From contig CAMPIC010000193.1 of the NCBI GenBank assembly GCA_946886185.1, positions 1 through 6,148 on the forward strand: a DNA stretch of 6,148 nucleotides. Reading direction: 5' to 3'. The stretch's first letter is position 1. Every line of letters starts with the position of its first letter. Below are positions 1-5,857 of this stretch, in pieces. Source of the DNA: an uncultured bacterium (GTDB lineage Bacteria > Eisenbacteria > RBG-16-71-46 > CAIMUX01). The position numbers were made by a program, and so were the translations under genes. The notes beneath the pieces are model-generated. The model was not told where the DNA came from and did not search any database. It saw nothing but the letters and a program-made list of their open reading frames with translations.

Positions 1-102
1 CTCGAAGGCTCGCGCGGCGGTGGCCAAACGGATCTGCTGATCGCGTACCTCCTGCTCGCGCACGCGGACCAGTCCATCGAGGGCAAAGCGGAACCGCTTC
101 AT
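1..102 (-). CDS. fliJ: Flagellar export protein FliJ, N-terminal fragment (cut by window edge)
   Basis: Only the first 34 codons are inside the window and the frame is still open at base 1. The peptide begins MKRFRFALDGLVRVREQEV and continues with a charged, helix-prone Gln/Arg/Ala-rich stretch. The Lys/Arg-Phe-Arg-Phe start, a Leu-x-x-Leu-hydrophobic patch and a charged heptad-like helix are typical of FliJ. FliJ is a small (about 145 aa) two-helix coiled-coil protein that acts as the central stalk of the FliI hexamer and links it to the export gate protein FlhA. The ATG (102-100) overlaps the fliI stop in ATGA (99-102). A GGGAGA ribosome binding site lies at 108-113, five bases upstream. 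The assignment rests on this N-terminus plus position directly after fliI. The fragment is too short to rule out another coiled-coil protein, but the context makes that unlikely. Confidence 0.85.
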   Translation of the reverse strand, partial: MKRFRFALDGLVRVREQEVRDQQIRLATAARAFE

Positions 103-1526
103 CGAGGTCTCCCTGTCGTGAGGTCGGACAACCAACCGCTCGTTTCCGCGAGGGGCGTTCCGATCCCCGCCGATTGTTTGAGAAAGCGAAGGATTTCGGG
201 CATCCGATCGATGGCCTGATCGGTGACCGCGGAGTGACCGGGCACGTAGGCGCCGAGCTGGAGCAGCTCCTCGACCTCGCGATACGCAGCCAACCACTCG
301 CGGACTTGACCCTGATTCTGCCGATGCTCGGGCGTCGTCACTTCGGGAAGCAGCCGACTGACCGATTCGAGTACGTCAATGGCGGGATAGTGATTGCGAT
401 GCGCCAGCCGGCGCGAAAGCACGACGTGACCGTCGAGGATCGAGCGCGCCGAGTCGGCGATCGGATCTCCCATGTCGTCCCCTTCCACGAGGACGGTGTA
501 GAGACCGGTCACCGATCCGTGATGATCAGTTCCGGCACGCTCGAGCACCTGGGAGAGAAGAGCAAAGACCGAGGGCGTGTATCCCTTTGACGTCGGAGGC
601 TCCCCGACGACCAGCCCGATCTCGCGCTGCGCCATCGCCACACGAGTCAATGAATCCATGAGCAACAACACATGACGACCGCTTCGCCGGTACGCGGCGG
701 CAATCCGTGTCGCGACGATCGCAGCCTTGACGCGCATGAGCGCGGGCTCGTCGGCAGTCGCAACCACCACCACGGACCGTTCCAGGCCGGCCTCTGTCAA
801 ATCGCGTTCGAGGAATTCGCGCACTTCCCGGCCGCGCTCCCCCACCAAAGCGACGACCGAAACGTCGGCGTCGGTCTGCTGCGCGATCGTTCCTAATAGC
901 ACCGACTTTCCGACTCCACTACCGGCGAAGATCCCCATGCGCTGGCCGCGGCCGATCGTCAAAAACGCATCGATCGCGCGCACTCCCGTGCTCAGAGGGC
1001 ACTCGATCCGCGCGCGCTGGAGCGGATGCGGGATCGCGACCTGCACCGACCGCATCTCGACGTCGCGCAGCGGTCCGCGATCGTCGAGCGGCCGCCCCAA
1101 TCCATCGATGATGCGTCCCAGCAAGCCCGGACCGACCGGAACCTGCAACGAAGCACCGGTGGCGCGCACTTCCACGCCCGCACGGAGCCCGTGGATGGCT
1201 CCATACGCGAGGAGCAAAAGACGGTGATCGCGAAAACCGACCACTTCGGCGAGACACGGAGGCTGCCCCGATTCGATGTGGAGATGACAAATCTCCCCGA
1301 CCGAGGCGAGCGGACCCTGCGATTCGACGAGCGGCCCGGCCACGCGCGTAACCGTGCCGATGGGCCGCGCGGTCTCACAGCGCCCGACCTGATCGGCGCA
1401 CGTCTGGAAGAGACTCAAGAGCCGATCCGAGTCCGATCCGACGACACTCGCAACTCCGTCGGCACGCGCTTCGGTGAAACGGCTACCCCGTCCGGCCAGC
1501 GGTCCGGTGACGCTCGGACCCGTCAT
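99..1526 (-). CDS. fliI: Flagellar type III export ATPase FliI
   Basis: A 475-residue F1-beta-like ATPase of the flagellar type III export apparatus. It sits at the cytoplasmic base of the motor, uses ATP hydrolysis to help unfold and load export substrates, and is held by FliH and FliJ. The N-terminal barrel runs about residues 55-125 (GTVTRVAGPLVES at 57-69). The Walker A motif AGSGVGKS is at 201-208. The catalytic glutamate is in VGER (Glu230) and Walker B is LLLMD (Asp291). The ATPase alpha/beta family signature PAIDVLESVS is at 381-390. All catalytic elements are intact. Length is slightly above the usual 435-460, because about 56 residues precede the barrel. The ATG at 1526 is the only good start: its frame has a TGA at 1550-1548 with no start codon between, and GGGGAGG lies at 1531-1537, four bases upstream. 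It overlaps the preceding small ORF and the following fliJ by ATGA. FliI rather than a virulence-type homologue (SctN) is indicated by the surrounding fli genes. Confidence 0.98.
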   Translation of the reverse strand: MTGPSVTGPLAGRGSRFTEARADGVASVVGSDSDRLLSLFQTCADQVGRCETARPIGTVTRVAGPLVESQGPLASVGEICHLHIESGQPPCLAEVVGFRDHRLLLLAYGAIHGLRAGVEVRATGASLQVPVGPGLLGRIIDGLGRPLDDRGPLRDVEMRSVQVAIPHPLQRARIECPLSTGVRAIDAFLTIGRGQRMGIFAGSGVGKSVLLGTIAQQTDADVSVVALVGERGREVREFLERDLTEAGLERSVVVVATADEPALMRVKAAIVATRIAAAYRRSGRHVLLLMDSLTRVAMAQREIGLVVGEPPTSKGYTPSVFALLSQVLERAGTDHHGSVTGLYTVLVEGDDMGDPIADSARSILDGHVVLSRRLAHRNHYPAIDVLESVSRLLPEVTTPEHRQNQGQVREWLAAYREVEELLQLGAYVPGHSAVTDQAIDRMPEILRFLKQSAGIGTPLAETSGWLSDLTTGRPR

Positions 1527-1630
1527 GCGTCCTCCCCGTCGATCCGATCATCGATGTCCGCGACCCGGTCGGGCATCTCAGCGGGATTGGCCCGCGCCGT
1601 CAGCGGTTCGATGAGGCTGAGGCAAATCAT
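1523..1630 (-). CDS. Unrecognised 35-aa small protein between fliH and fliI
   Basis: A small ORF of 35 codons plus TGA that fills the gap between fliH and fliI exactly. Its ATG (1630-1628) overlaps the fliH stop in ATGA (1627-1630), and its TGA overlaps the fliI start in ATGA (1523-1526). A perfect AGGAGG lies at 1635-1640, four bases before the ATG, inside the end of fliH. By hand count, GC at codon positions 1, 2 and 3 is 25/35, 15/35 and 28/35, the order expected of a translated gene in GC-rich DNA. The peptide starts with a short hydrophobic stretch (MICLSLIEPL), passes through a Pro/Ala segment and ends acidic (VADIDDRIDGEDA). I see no signal peptide, transmembrane helix or known domain. 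It could be a true small flagellar protein, a translation-coupling leader that passes ribosomes from fliH to fliI, or a remnant of a gene. I infer that it is translated; its function is unknown. Confidence 0.6.
   Translation of the reverse strand: MICLSLIEPLTARANPAEMPDRVADIDDRIDGEDA
1531..1537 (-). promoter_or_regulatory. Ribosome binding site for fliI (GGGGAGG)
   Basis: GGGGAGG on the minus strand ends four bases before the fliI ATG at 1526. It lies inside the small ORF, so a ribosome translating that ORF passes over it just before meeting the overlapping stop and start. It supports the fliI start. Confidence 0.75.
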
Positions 1631-2262
1631 GCCGCCTCCTGATCCATCCAGTCGGCGATGCTCGCGCGCAGCGTTTCTTCGATCCGCTGGAGCTGGGTCT
1701 CGATCTGGCAATCCCAACTGCCGCGCTCCGTCTCGACACGGCATCCTCCGGGAACGATCGATTCGTCTGCCGCGAGCTGGGCGCGACGACCTTCCAGACG
1801 AGGGAGCGCCCCCGCTTCGCGCAAGTACGCAAGGTCGGCAGGAGCCACGCGGACCAAGATCTCGCCCGCCTGCCCCACATGCTGGAGCAGTTCCGTGACC
1901 AGAGGCTGGATCGTGCCCGGAACCTCCATCTGCATCCGCACGATCCGGCGCGTCACTTCCATCACCAAGTTCATGAAGTGAGGCGCGGCGTCGACCAACA
2001 GCCGCTCCCGAGCCTCGTTCAAGAGCCGCTCGCTTTCGGCAAGAGCACCCACCGCGCTCGCGAGACGTGCCTCCTGCTGTTCGAGCAGCCGCGATTTCTC
2101 GCGCTCCGCTTCCATCTGCGCGCGCAGCTCCGTTTCCGCCACGATCTTGCGGAGGTCGAGAAGCGAATAGCGCTTCTCTTCGTCGGGCGAGGTTCCCGCT
2201 CGCGTCGCGTCGAGCTTGACCGAATCCTCGATGACGCGGGCGTTGCGGAGGATCTGGCTCAT
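1627..2262 (-). CDS. fliH: Flagellar export apparatus protein FliH
   Basis: A 211-residue cytoplasmic protein that binds the FliI ATPase as a dimer, restrains it and tethers it to the switch/C-ring, acting like the peripheral stalk of F-type ATPases. A long Glu/Gln/Ala/Arg-rich helix at about residues 40-90 is predicted to be a coiled coil. The C-terminal half has the FliH/SctL pattern: hydrophobic helices at 95-130, an ILVRVAPADLAYL strand-helix at 135-147, then a PGGCRVETERGSWD segment at 171-184 and a closing amphipathic helix. The ATG overlaps the fliG stop in ATGA (2259-2262), with AGGGGAG at 2271-2277 eight bases upstream. Length is normal for the family (about 200-260). Sequence conservation in FliH is weak, so the call relies on this pattern together with its place between fliG and fliI. 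The last codons carry the ribosome binding site of the following small ORF. Confidence 0.92.
   Translation of the reverse strand: MSQILRNARVIEDSVKLDATRAGTSPDEEKRYSLLDLRKIVAETELRAQMEAEREKSRLLEQQEARLASAVGALAESERLLNEARERLLVDAAPHFMNLVMEVTRRIVRMQMEVPGTIQPLVTELLQHVGQAGEILVRVAPADLAYLREAGALPRLEGRRAQLAADESIVPGGCRVETERGSWDCQIETQLQRIEETLRASIADWMDQEAA
1635..1640 (-). promoter_or_regulatory. Ribosome binding site for the small ORF (AGGAGG)
   Basis: A consensus AGGAGG on the minus strand sits four bases before the ATG at 1630 and inside the last codons of fliH. There is no fliI-frame start near it, because that frame has a stop at 1550-1548. Its only plausible client is therefore the 35-codon ORF. It is the best match to the Shine-Dalgarno consensus at any start in the window. 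Confidence 0.7.
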
Positions 2263-3269
2263 ACCAGCCGCTCCCCTTCTCCGCCGCGCGACACGTGGAT
2301 GTCGCCAGCCTCTTCGAGCCGCCGCACGGTTTCCACGACCGCGCGCTGCGCTTCTTCCACCGACTTGAGCGGGACCGGACCCATGTACTCGAGCTCGTCG
2401 CGCAACATCTCGGCGGCGCGCTGGGAGAGGTTCTTGAAGATCTTCTCCTTGAGGTCCTCGGAGGCCAGCTTGAGGGCCATCGCGAGATCTCGCGAGTCGA
2501 CATCCTTGAGCAGCCTCTGGATGTTGCGATCGCTCAGCTGGAGAAGATCCTCGAAGACGAACATGAGGCCGCGAATCTGCTGGGCGAGGTCGGGATCTTC
2601 CTCTTCCAGACGGCTCAGGATGTTCTTCTCCGCCGCGCGGTCGACCTGATTGAGGATCTCCGCGGCGAGCTGCACGCCGCCGATGCGCTGGCGCGAAGCG
2701 CGCACCATGCCCGCGAGATGTTGTTCCAGCACGCCTTCGATCTCCCGAATCATCTCCGGAGAGATCTGCTCCATGGACGCCATACGCGCGATCACACTCG
2801 GCTGGATCTCCGGCGGAAGCGCGGACAACACCGGCGCGGCGTGCTGCGGATTGAGCTGCACCAGGATGAGCGCGATGGTCTGGGGGTGCTCTCCCTGGAT
2901 GAAGGTGACGAGCTGCTTGGGATCGACCCGGTTGAGCATCTTCATATGGAAGACGTCCCCCGCCGACTTTGCATGGAGGCGCTCCATGATTTCGTTCGCT
3001 CGCTCCGAACCCAACGCTTGCACGAGGATCTGACGCGCGATGTCGACGCCGCCTTCGGTCATGTATTGATTGGCGCGCGCGAGCTGCTCGAATTCTCCCA
3101 GGATGCTGGAGCGCTGATCGGAAGCGATCTCGCCTAGATTCGCAACCTCGGCGACGAGCTGCTCCACCTCATCGTGCGGAAGGAAACGGAAAATGCGGGC
3201 CGCCGCCTCCGTCCCGACGGTGATGAGCACCAGAGCCGCCTTTTGCGGACCGCTCAGCGTCAGGGCCAT
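2259..3269 (-). CDS. fliG: Flagellar motor switch protein FliG
   Basis: A 336-residue rotor protein of the C-ring. It binds the cytoplasmic tail of FliF with its N-terminal domain, FliM with its middle and C-terminal domains, and faces the stator (MotA) to generate torque and switch direction. Visible landmarks in order: an N-terminal domain opening with LSGPQKAALVLITVG (5-19); the middle-domain EHPQT motif at 127-131 used for FliM binding; the Gly-Gly hinge at 197-198; the MFVF motif at 236-239; and the C-terminal torque helix region from about 250 to 296 with charged residues in SRDLAMALK and RDELE. All expected domains are present and the length is typical (330-345). The ATG follows the fliF TAA with no bases between, and GAGGA lies at 3277-3281 in the end of fliF, so translation is probably coupled to fliF. 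The stop overlaps the fliH start. Confidence 0.98.
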   Translation of the reverse strand: MALTLSGPQKAALVLITVGTEAAARIFRFLPHDEVEQLVAEVANLGEIASDQRSSILGEFEQLARANQYMTEGGVDIARQILVQALGSERANEIMERLHAKSAGDVFHMKMLNRVDPKQLVTFIQGEHPQTIALILVQLNPQHAAPVLSALPPEIQPSVIARMASMEQISPEMIREIEGVLEQHLAGMVRASRQRIGGVQLAAEILNQVDRAAEKNILSRLEEEDPDLAQQIRGLMFVFEDLLQLSDRNIQRLLKDVDSRDLAMALKLASEDLKEKIFKNLSQRAAEMLRDELEYMGPVPLKSVEEAQRAVVETVRRLEEAGDIHVSRGGEGERLV

Positions 3270-4733
3270 TTACTTGTCCTCTTCCCGCAGCCAGATGCGG
3301 AGAAGGCGGCTCACGTCCTCGGGCCGGTTCCTGGCCAGCTCGACGATCTTGTCTTTGAGCGGCTCCGTCTCCACGGGAGGAAGGAGCGCTGCAACGGAAG
3401 CTCCCGCGCTGAGCTGGCTCTCCTGCGCCGGCGGACTGAACAAGGTGGAGCGCCGCACCCATCGGACGAGCAGGAAGAGCGCCGCGGCGACGAGGAGCAA
3501 GCTGCCCACCCGGCTGCCCACCTCCATCAACATGTGGACCCGCTCCGACTTCTCCATCTGGTCCATCTCGTGATCGTGGACCGTGCTGTCGAAGGCGATG
3601 TTCTCCACCGTGAGCGCGTCGCCGCGCTTGGCGTCGAATCCGATCGCCGTCTTGATGATGTTCTCGAACTTGATCATCTCTTCGGCAGTGCGGGGAACAT
3701 AGACGCGCGCCCCGTCCTCGCCGTCGGTGTAGGTGCCGTCGACGAAGACAGAGGCGGTGACACGACCGATCTTTCCCGCGGGCGCAGTCTTGCGCTCGAC
3801 CTTCTTGCTGATCTCGTAGTTGGTGGTCGCGGTCTCGGTCTGGCTGCCGTCGGGATTGGAGGTCGTGCTCCGATCTTCCGACCGCACTACTGGGTTATCT
3901 GCGTCGAACGATTCGGTGGTGCTTTCCGCATGGGCAAAGTCCATCTCCGCGGCGATGCGGACGACCGACTTGTTCGCGCCGAGCACCGTTTCCAGGAGCG
4001 ATTGCACCTTGGACGTGAGTTCTTTCTCGACCGCTTGCACGATGGAAAGCTGGTCCGAAGTGACCCCCACGAGAGAGTCCTCGTGCGGACTCGCGAGCAG
4101 CGTCCCATTGGTGTCGAGCAGCGTGACCCGCTCCGGGTCCAGGCCTTCGACCGCGGAGGAGACGAGGTGCACCACGCCCGCGATCTGTCCGGGAGCGAGC
4201 CGCGCCCCGGGACGCAGATGCAAGACCACCGAAGCGGTCGCGGGCTTCTCTTGAGAGACGAACAGGCTCGGCTCGGGCATCACCAGATGGACGCGCGCGG
4301 ATTGCACTTCGTCGATCGTCTGGATGGTGCGGGCGATCTCTCCTTCGAGCGCGCGCTGATGCTGGAACTTCTGCACGAAATCGGTCCACCCGAGCTTGTT
4401 GGCATCGAGCAGCTCATATCCAGTCCCGGAGGACGGAAGTCCGTCCGCGGCCATGGAAAGGCGCAGCTCGTGGACGCGGTCCTGGGGTACGCGGATGGTG
4501 CGTCCGCCGTCTCCCACTTCGTAGGGGACCTGATCGCCGCGCAGACGGTCCACGATCGAGCTCGCGTCCGCCGGCTCGAGGTTGGCATAGAGGACGGTGT
4601 ATTCGGGTTCCGCCGCCCACCCCGTGACGAGAACCAGCAACACGACCATGCCGGCTCCGACCGAGCCGATCACGATCCGTTGGTTGAGCGTCAGCTCATC
4701 CCAGAGGCGACGAAGGCGAGCCAATGCGTTCAT
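3270..4733 (-). CDS. fliF: Flagellar MS-ring protein FliF
   Basis: A 487-residue inner-membrane protein that oligomerises into the MS ring, the base on which rod, switch and export gate are built. TM helix 1 spans about residues 20-40. The ring-building domains follow: RBM1 (about 45-115), and RBM2 with the conserved LGWTDFVQKFQHQRALEGE region (114-132), ARVHLVMPEPSLF (146-158) and a glycine/proline stretch. RBM3, with NYEISKKVE at 305-313, extends to about 385. TM helix 2 is about 408-424, and the FliG-binding tail (DKIVELARNRPEDVSRLLRIWL) is at the end. The frame could start at a TTG at 4742, but AGGAG at 4744-4748 is one base from that codon and ten bases from the ATG at 4733, so I choose the ATG. 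The protein is shorter than the common 520-570, mostly in the RBM3 collar loop and cytoplasmic linker, with all core motifs kept. The stop abuts the fliG ATG. Confidence 0.98.
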   Translation of the reverse strand: MNALARLRRLWDELTLNQRIVIGSVGAGMVVLLVLVTGWAAEPEYTVLYANLEPADASSIVDRLRGDQVPYEVGDGGRTIRVPQDRVHELRLSMAADGLPSSGTGYELLDANKLGWTDFVQKFQHQRALEGEIARTIQTIDEVQSARVHLVMPEPSLFVSQEKPATASVVLHLRPGARLAPGQIAGVVHLVSSAVEGLDPERVTLLDTNGTLLASPHEDSLVGVTSDQLSIVQAVEKELTSKVQSLLETVLGANKSVVRIAAEMDFAHAESTTESFDADNPVVRSEDRSTTSNPDGSQTETATTNYEISKKVERKTAPAGKIGRVTASVFVDGTYTDGEDGARVYVPRTAEEMIKFENIIKTAIGFDAKRGDALTVENIAFDSTVHDHEMDQMEKSERVHMLMEVGSRVGSLLLVAAALFLLVRWVRRSTLFSPPAQESQLSAGASVAALLPPVETEPLKDKIVELARNRPEDVSRLLRIWLREEDK

Positions 4734-4743
4734 CGCGCGCAAT

Positions 4744-4748
4744 CTCCT
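4744..4748 (-). promoter_or_regulatory. Ribosome binding site for fliF, deciding its start
   Basis: AGGAG on the minus strand lies ten bases before the ATG at 4733 and only one base before the in-frame TTG at 4742. The spacing excludes the TTG and favours the ATG, shortening the protein by three residues. Confidence 0.6.
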
Positions 4749-4821
4749 GCGTTCCCGAAACCGGCGTCACTTCGAGCCTTGAATGAAATGTGGGAAGACA
4801 TCTGATGGCTTTCGATCGTCT

Positions 4822-4832
4822 GGTGATTCACC
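4822..4832 (-). other. Small palindrome just after fliE
   Basis: The bases GGTGA-T-TCACC (plus strand) form a perfect 5-base dyad around one central base, immediately beyond the fliE stop. They lie in the 100-bp fliE-fliF spacer, which is locally less GC-rich than the genes. As RNA it could make at most a 4-bp stem with a 3-base loop, and no U-run follows, so it is not a convincing terminator. It might be a protein-binding dyad or chance. I could not identify a sigma-70, sigma-28 or sigma-54 promoter in the spacer by eye. Confidence 0.2.
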
Positions 4833-4833
4833 G

Positions 4834-5253
4834 TCACATCGGCGTCCGCATGATTTCGCGGTAGGCGTCGATCAATTTGTTGCGAATCTCCGCGGTCAGA
4901 CGCATGGCGATGGATGCTTCGTGGGAGGCGAGCGCGACGTCGTGGAGCTCCGCTTGTCCGCGCAGAAAGGCGCGGAAGGTGTCGTCGGAACGGTGCTGCA
5001 ACCGGTTGACGTCCCCGACCAGGTTCCCCGCGGTCTCGGTGAAGCTGGCGGGACGCGACGCTTCGGTCTCGGTCACCGCGGAGAGTCCGCGCGTGAGGTT
5101 CGCATCGAATGTCTCCGCGGCCTGGCTGGACGCAAAGGGCTCGGACGCGCGGCTCGTTCCAAACGGCGTGTTCGCGCCCTGCAAGCGGTTCGGATCGGGA
5201 AGCTCTCCCGGCATCCGGATGCCGCCGGTTCCGACTCCATTGATTGCCGCCAT
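4834..5253 (-). CDS. fliE: Flagellar hook-basal body protein FliE
   Basis: A 139-residue protein exported early in assembly that connects the MS ring to the proximal rod, forming the base of the rod. The C-terminal half carries the family signature: a helix around GNLVGDVNRLQHRSDDTF (77-94), then the GQAELHDVALASHEAS segment (99-114), and finally the diagnostic IRNKLIDAYREIMRTPM ending (123-139). The N-terminal 45 residues are Gly/Pro/Ser/Asn-rich and probably disordered, making the protein longer than the usual 95-115. The start is well fixed: an in-frame TAG directly precedes the ATG, and GGAGG lies at 5259-5263 five bases upstream. It is separated from flgC upstream by 94 bp containing a tandem repeat, and from fliF downstream by 100 bp. 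No signal peptide is seen, as expected for a type III export substrate. Confidence 0.95.
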   Translation of the reverse strand: MAAINGVGTGGIRMPGELPDPNRLQGANTPFGTSRASEPFASSQAAETFDANLTRGLSAVTETEASRPASFTETAGNLVGDVNRLQHRSDDTFRAFLRGQAELHDVALASHEASIAMRLTAEIRNKLIDAYREIMRTPM

Positions 5254-5258
5254 CTACG

Positions 5259-5263
5259 CCTCC
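5259..5263 (-). promoter_or_regulatory. Ribosome binding site for fliE (GGAGG)
   Basis: GGAGG on the minus strand lies five bases before the fliE ATG at 5253. With the in-frame TAG at 5256-5254 it fixes the start. Confidence 0.65.
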
Positions 5264-5285
5264 ACTACCGCTTCGACTCAGCTTC

Positions 5286-5321
5286 GACTTCGCTTCCGAC
5301 TTGGACTTCGCTCCCGACTTG
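5286..5321 (-). repeat. Two 18-bp tandem repeats in the flgC-fliE spacer
   Basis: Two adjacent 18-base units, plus-strand GACTTCGCTTCCGACTTG (5286-5303) and GACTTCGCTCCCGACTTG (5304-5321), differ at one base. A more degenerate third unit (5275-5290, GACTCAGCTTCGACTT) overlaps the left side, so the CTTCGACT-like theme extends over about 5269-5321. The repeat lies wholly in the 94-bp non-coding gap between flgC and fliE, upstream of the fliE ribosome binding site, and would be in the transcribed leader of fliE. Its origin could be replication slippage, and a regulatory role is possible but not shown. Confidence 0.7.
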
Positions 5322-5347
5322 CGACAATCCGCGCGGCGGTTTCCTCA

Positions 5348-5854
5348 CTACCGCATCAAATCCAGCGCCGCCTGCGCGATCGAGCGCGCCGACCGTAACG
5401 CGGCAACGTTCGCTTCGTAGGCGCGCGACGCCGCCATCAACGTGACCATTTCCTGAGCCATGTCGACGTTCGGAAGCTGCACGTTCCCGTCCGCGTCGGC
5501 ATCGGGATGCCCTGGGTCGTAGACGGTGGGAAACTCCGACGGATCCAGCTCTTCTCGCGCGCTCACCCCCGCGCCGTCGGGACCCGCGTCTCCGGGCACG
5601 ATGCGAGACCCGTCGCGATGCGCCGGCTGAGTGCGGAGGAGCGGCACGGATGCGACCGGAAGAGGACTCTTTCGCTCCGCGCCTTCGACCGTCTCGGCCT
5701 CGAACGCGACCATCTTGCGCCGGTACGGGCCTCCCTCCGGAGTGCTCGTGGTGTGGATGTTGGCTAGGTTCTCAGCGGCCACGTCCATCTGACGCCGTTG
5801 CGCCGCGAGTCCGCTCGCCGAGATGTTCATCCCTGTCAGGTACTGGACTTTCAT
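5348..5854 (-). CDS. flgC: Flagellar basal-body rod protein FlgC
   Basis: A 168-residue proximal rod protein exported by the flagellar type III system and assembled in the periplasm with FlgB, FlgF and FliE. The N-terminal rod signature is clear: MNISASGLAAQRRQMDVAAE (9-28) leading into ENLANIHTTSTPEGGPYRRK (28-47). The late-middle VYDPGHPDADADGNVQLPNVD (111-131) and the C-terminal EMVTLMAASRAYEANV helix (135-150) are classic FlgC. The C-terminus, with SIAQAALDLMR, forms the closing coiled-coil helix. The protein is about 25-35 residues longer than the usual 130-150. The extra lies at about 55-95, a Pro/Arg/Asp/Gly-rich stretch between the two conserved blocks. The ATG at 5854 is three bases after the flgB stop, and GAGGGA at 5861-5866 lies six bases upstream. 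Confidence 0.97.
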   Translation of the reverse strand: MKVQYLTGMNISASGLAAQRRQMDVAAENLANIHTTSTPEGGPYRRKMVAFEAETVEGAERKSPLPVASVPLLRTQPAHRDGSRIVPGDAGPDGAGVSAREELDPSEFPTVYDPGHPDADADGNVQLPNVDMAQEMVTLMAASRAYEANVAALRSARSIAQAALDLMR

Positions 5855-5857
5855 GCG

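Noticed and set aside
1026..1898. A 290-codon plus-strand ORF opposite fliI, the small ORF and fliH
   Set aside because: It is antisense to conserved genes, Arg/Ser/Pro-rich, with no domain and no convincing ribosome binding site.
1523..2503. A 326-codon minus-strand ORF overlapping fliG and fliH in another frame
   Set aside because: Its long Arg/Ser/Ala-rich part is an out-of-frame reading of fliG and fliH. Only the last 35 codons, from the ATG at 1630 with its own binding site, are supported.
4734..4742. TTG at 4742 as the fliF start
   Set aside because: The ribosome binding site at 4744-4748 is one base from the TTG, too close to use it. It is ten bases from the ATG at 4733.
3174..4805. 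A 543-codon plus-strand ORF opposite fliF
   Set aside because: It lies entirely antisense to the well-conserved fliF. Its product is His/Arg/Asp-rich low-complexity sequence without domains. GC-biased third positions of fliF remove stops on the opposite strand.
5329..5339. GC-rich inverted repeat CCGCGCGGCGG after flgC as a terminator
   Set aside because: The stem is only about four pairs, no U-run follows in the direction of transcription, and the operon clearly continues.
4783..5445. A plus-strand ORF across fliE with a TSLPT repeat
   Set aside because: It is antisense to fliE. The peptide repeat simply reflects the 18-bp tandem DNA repeat in the spacer.
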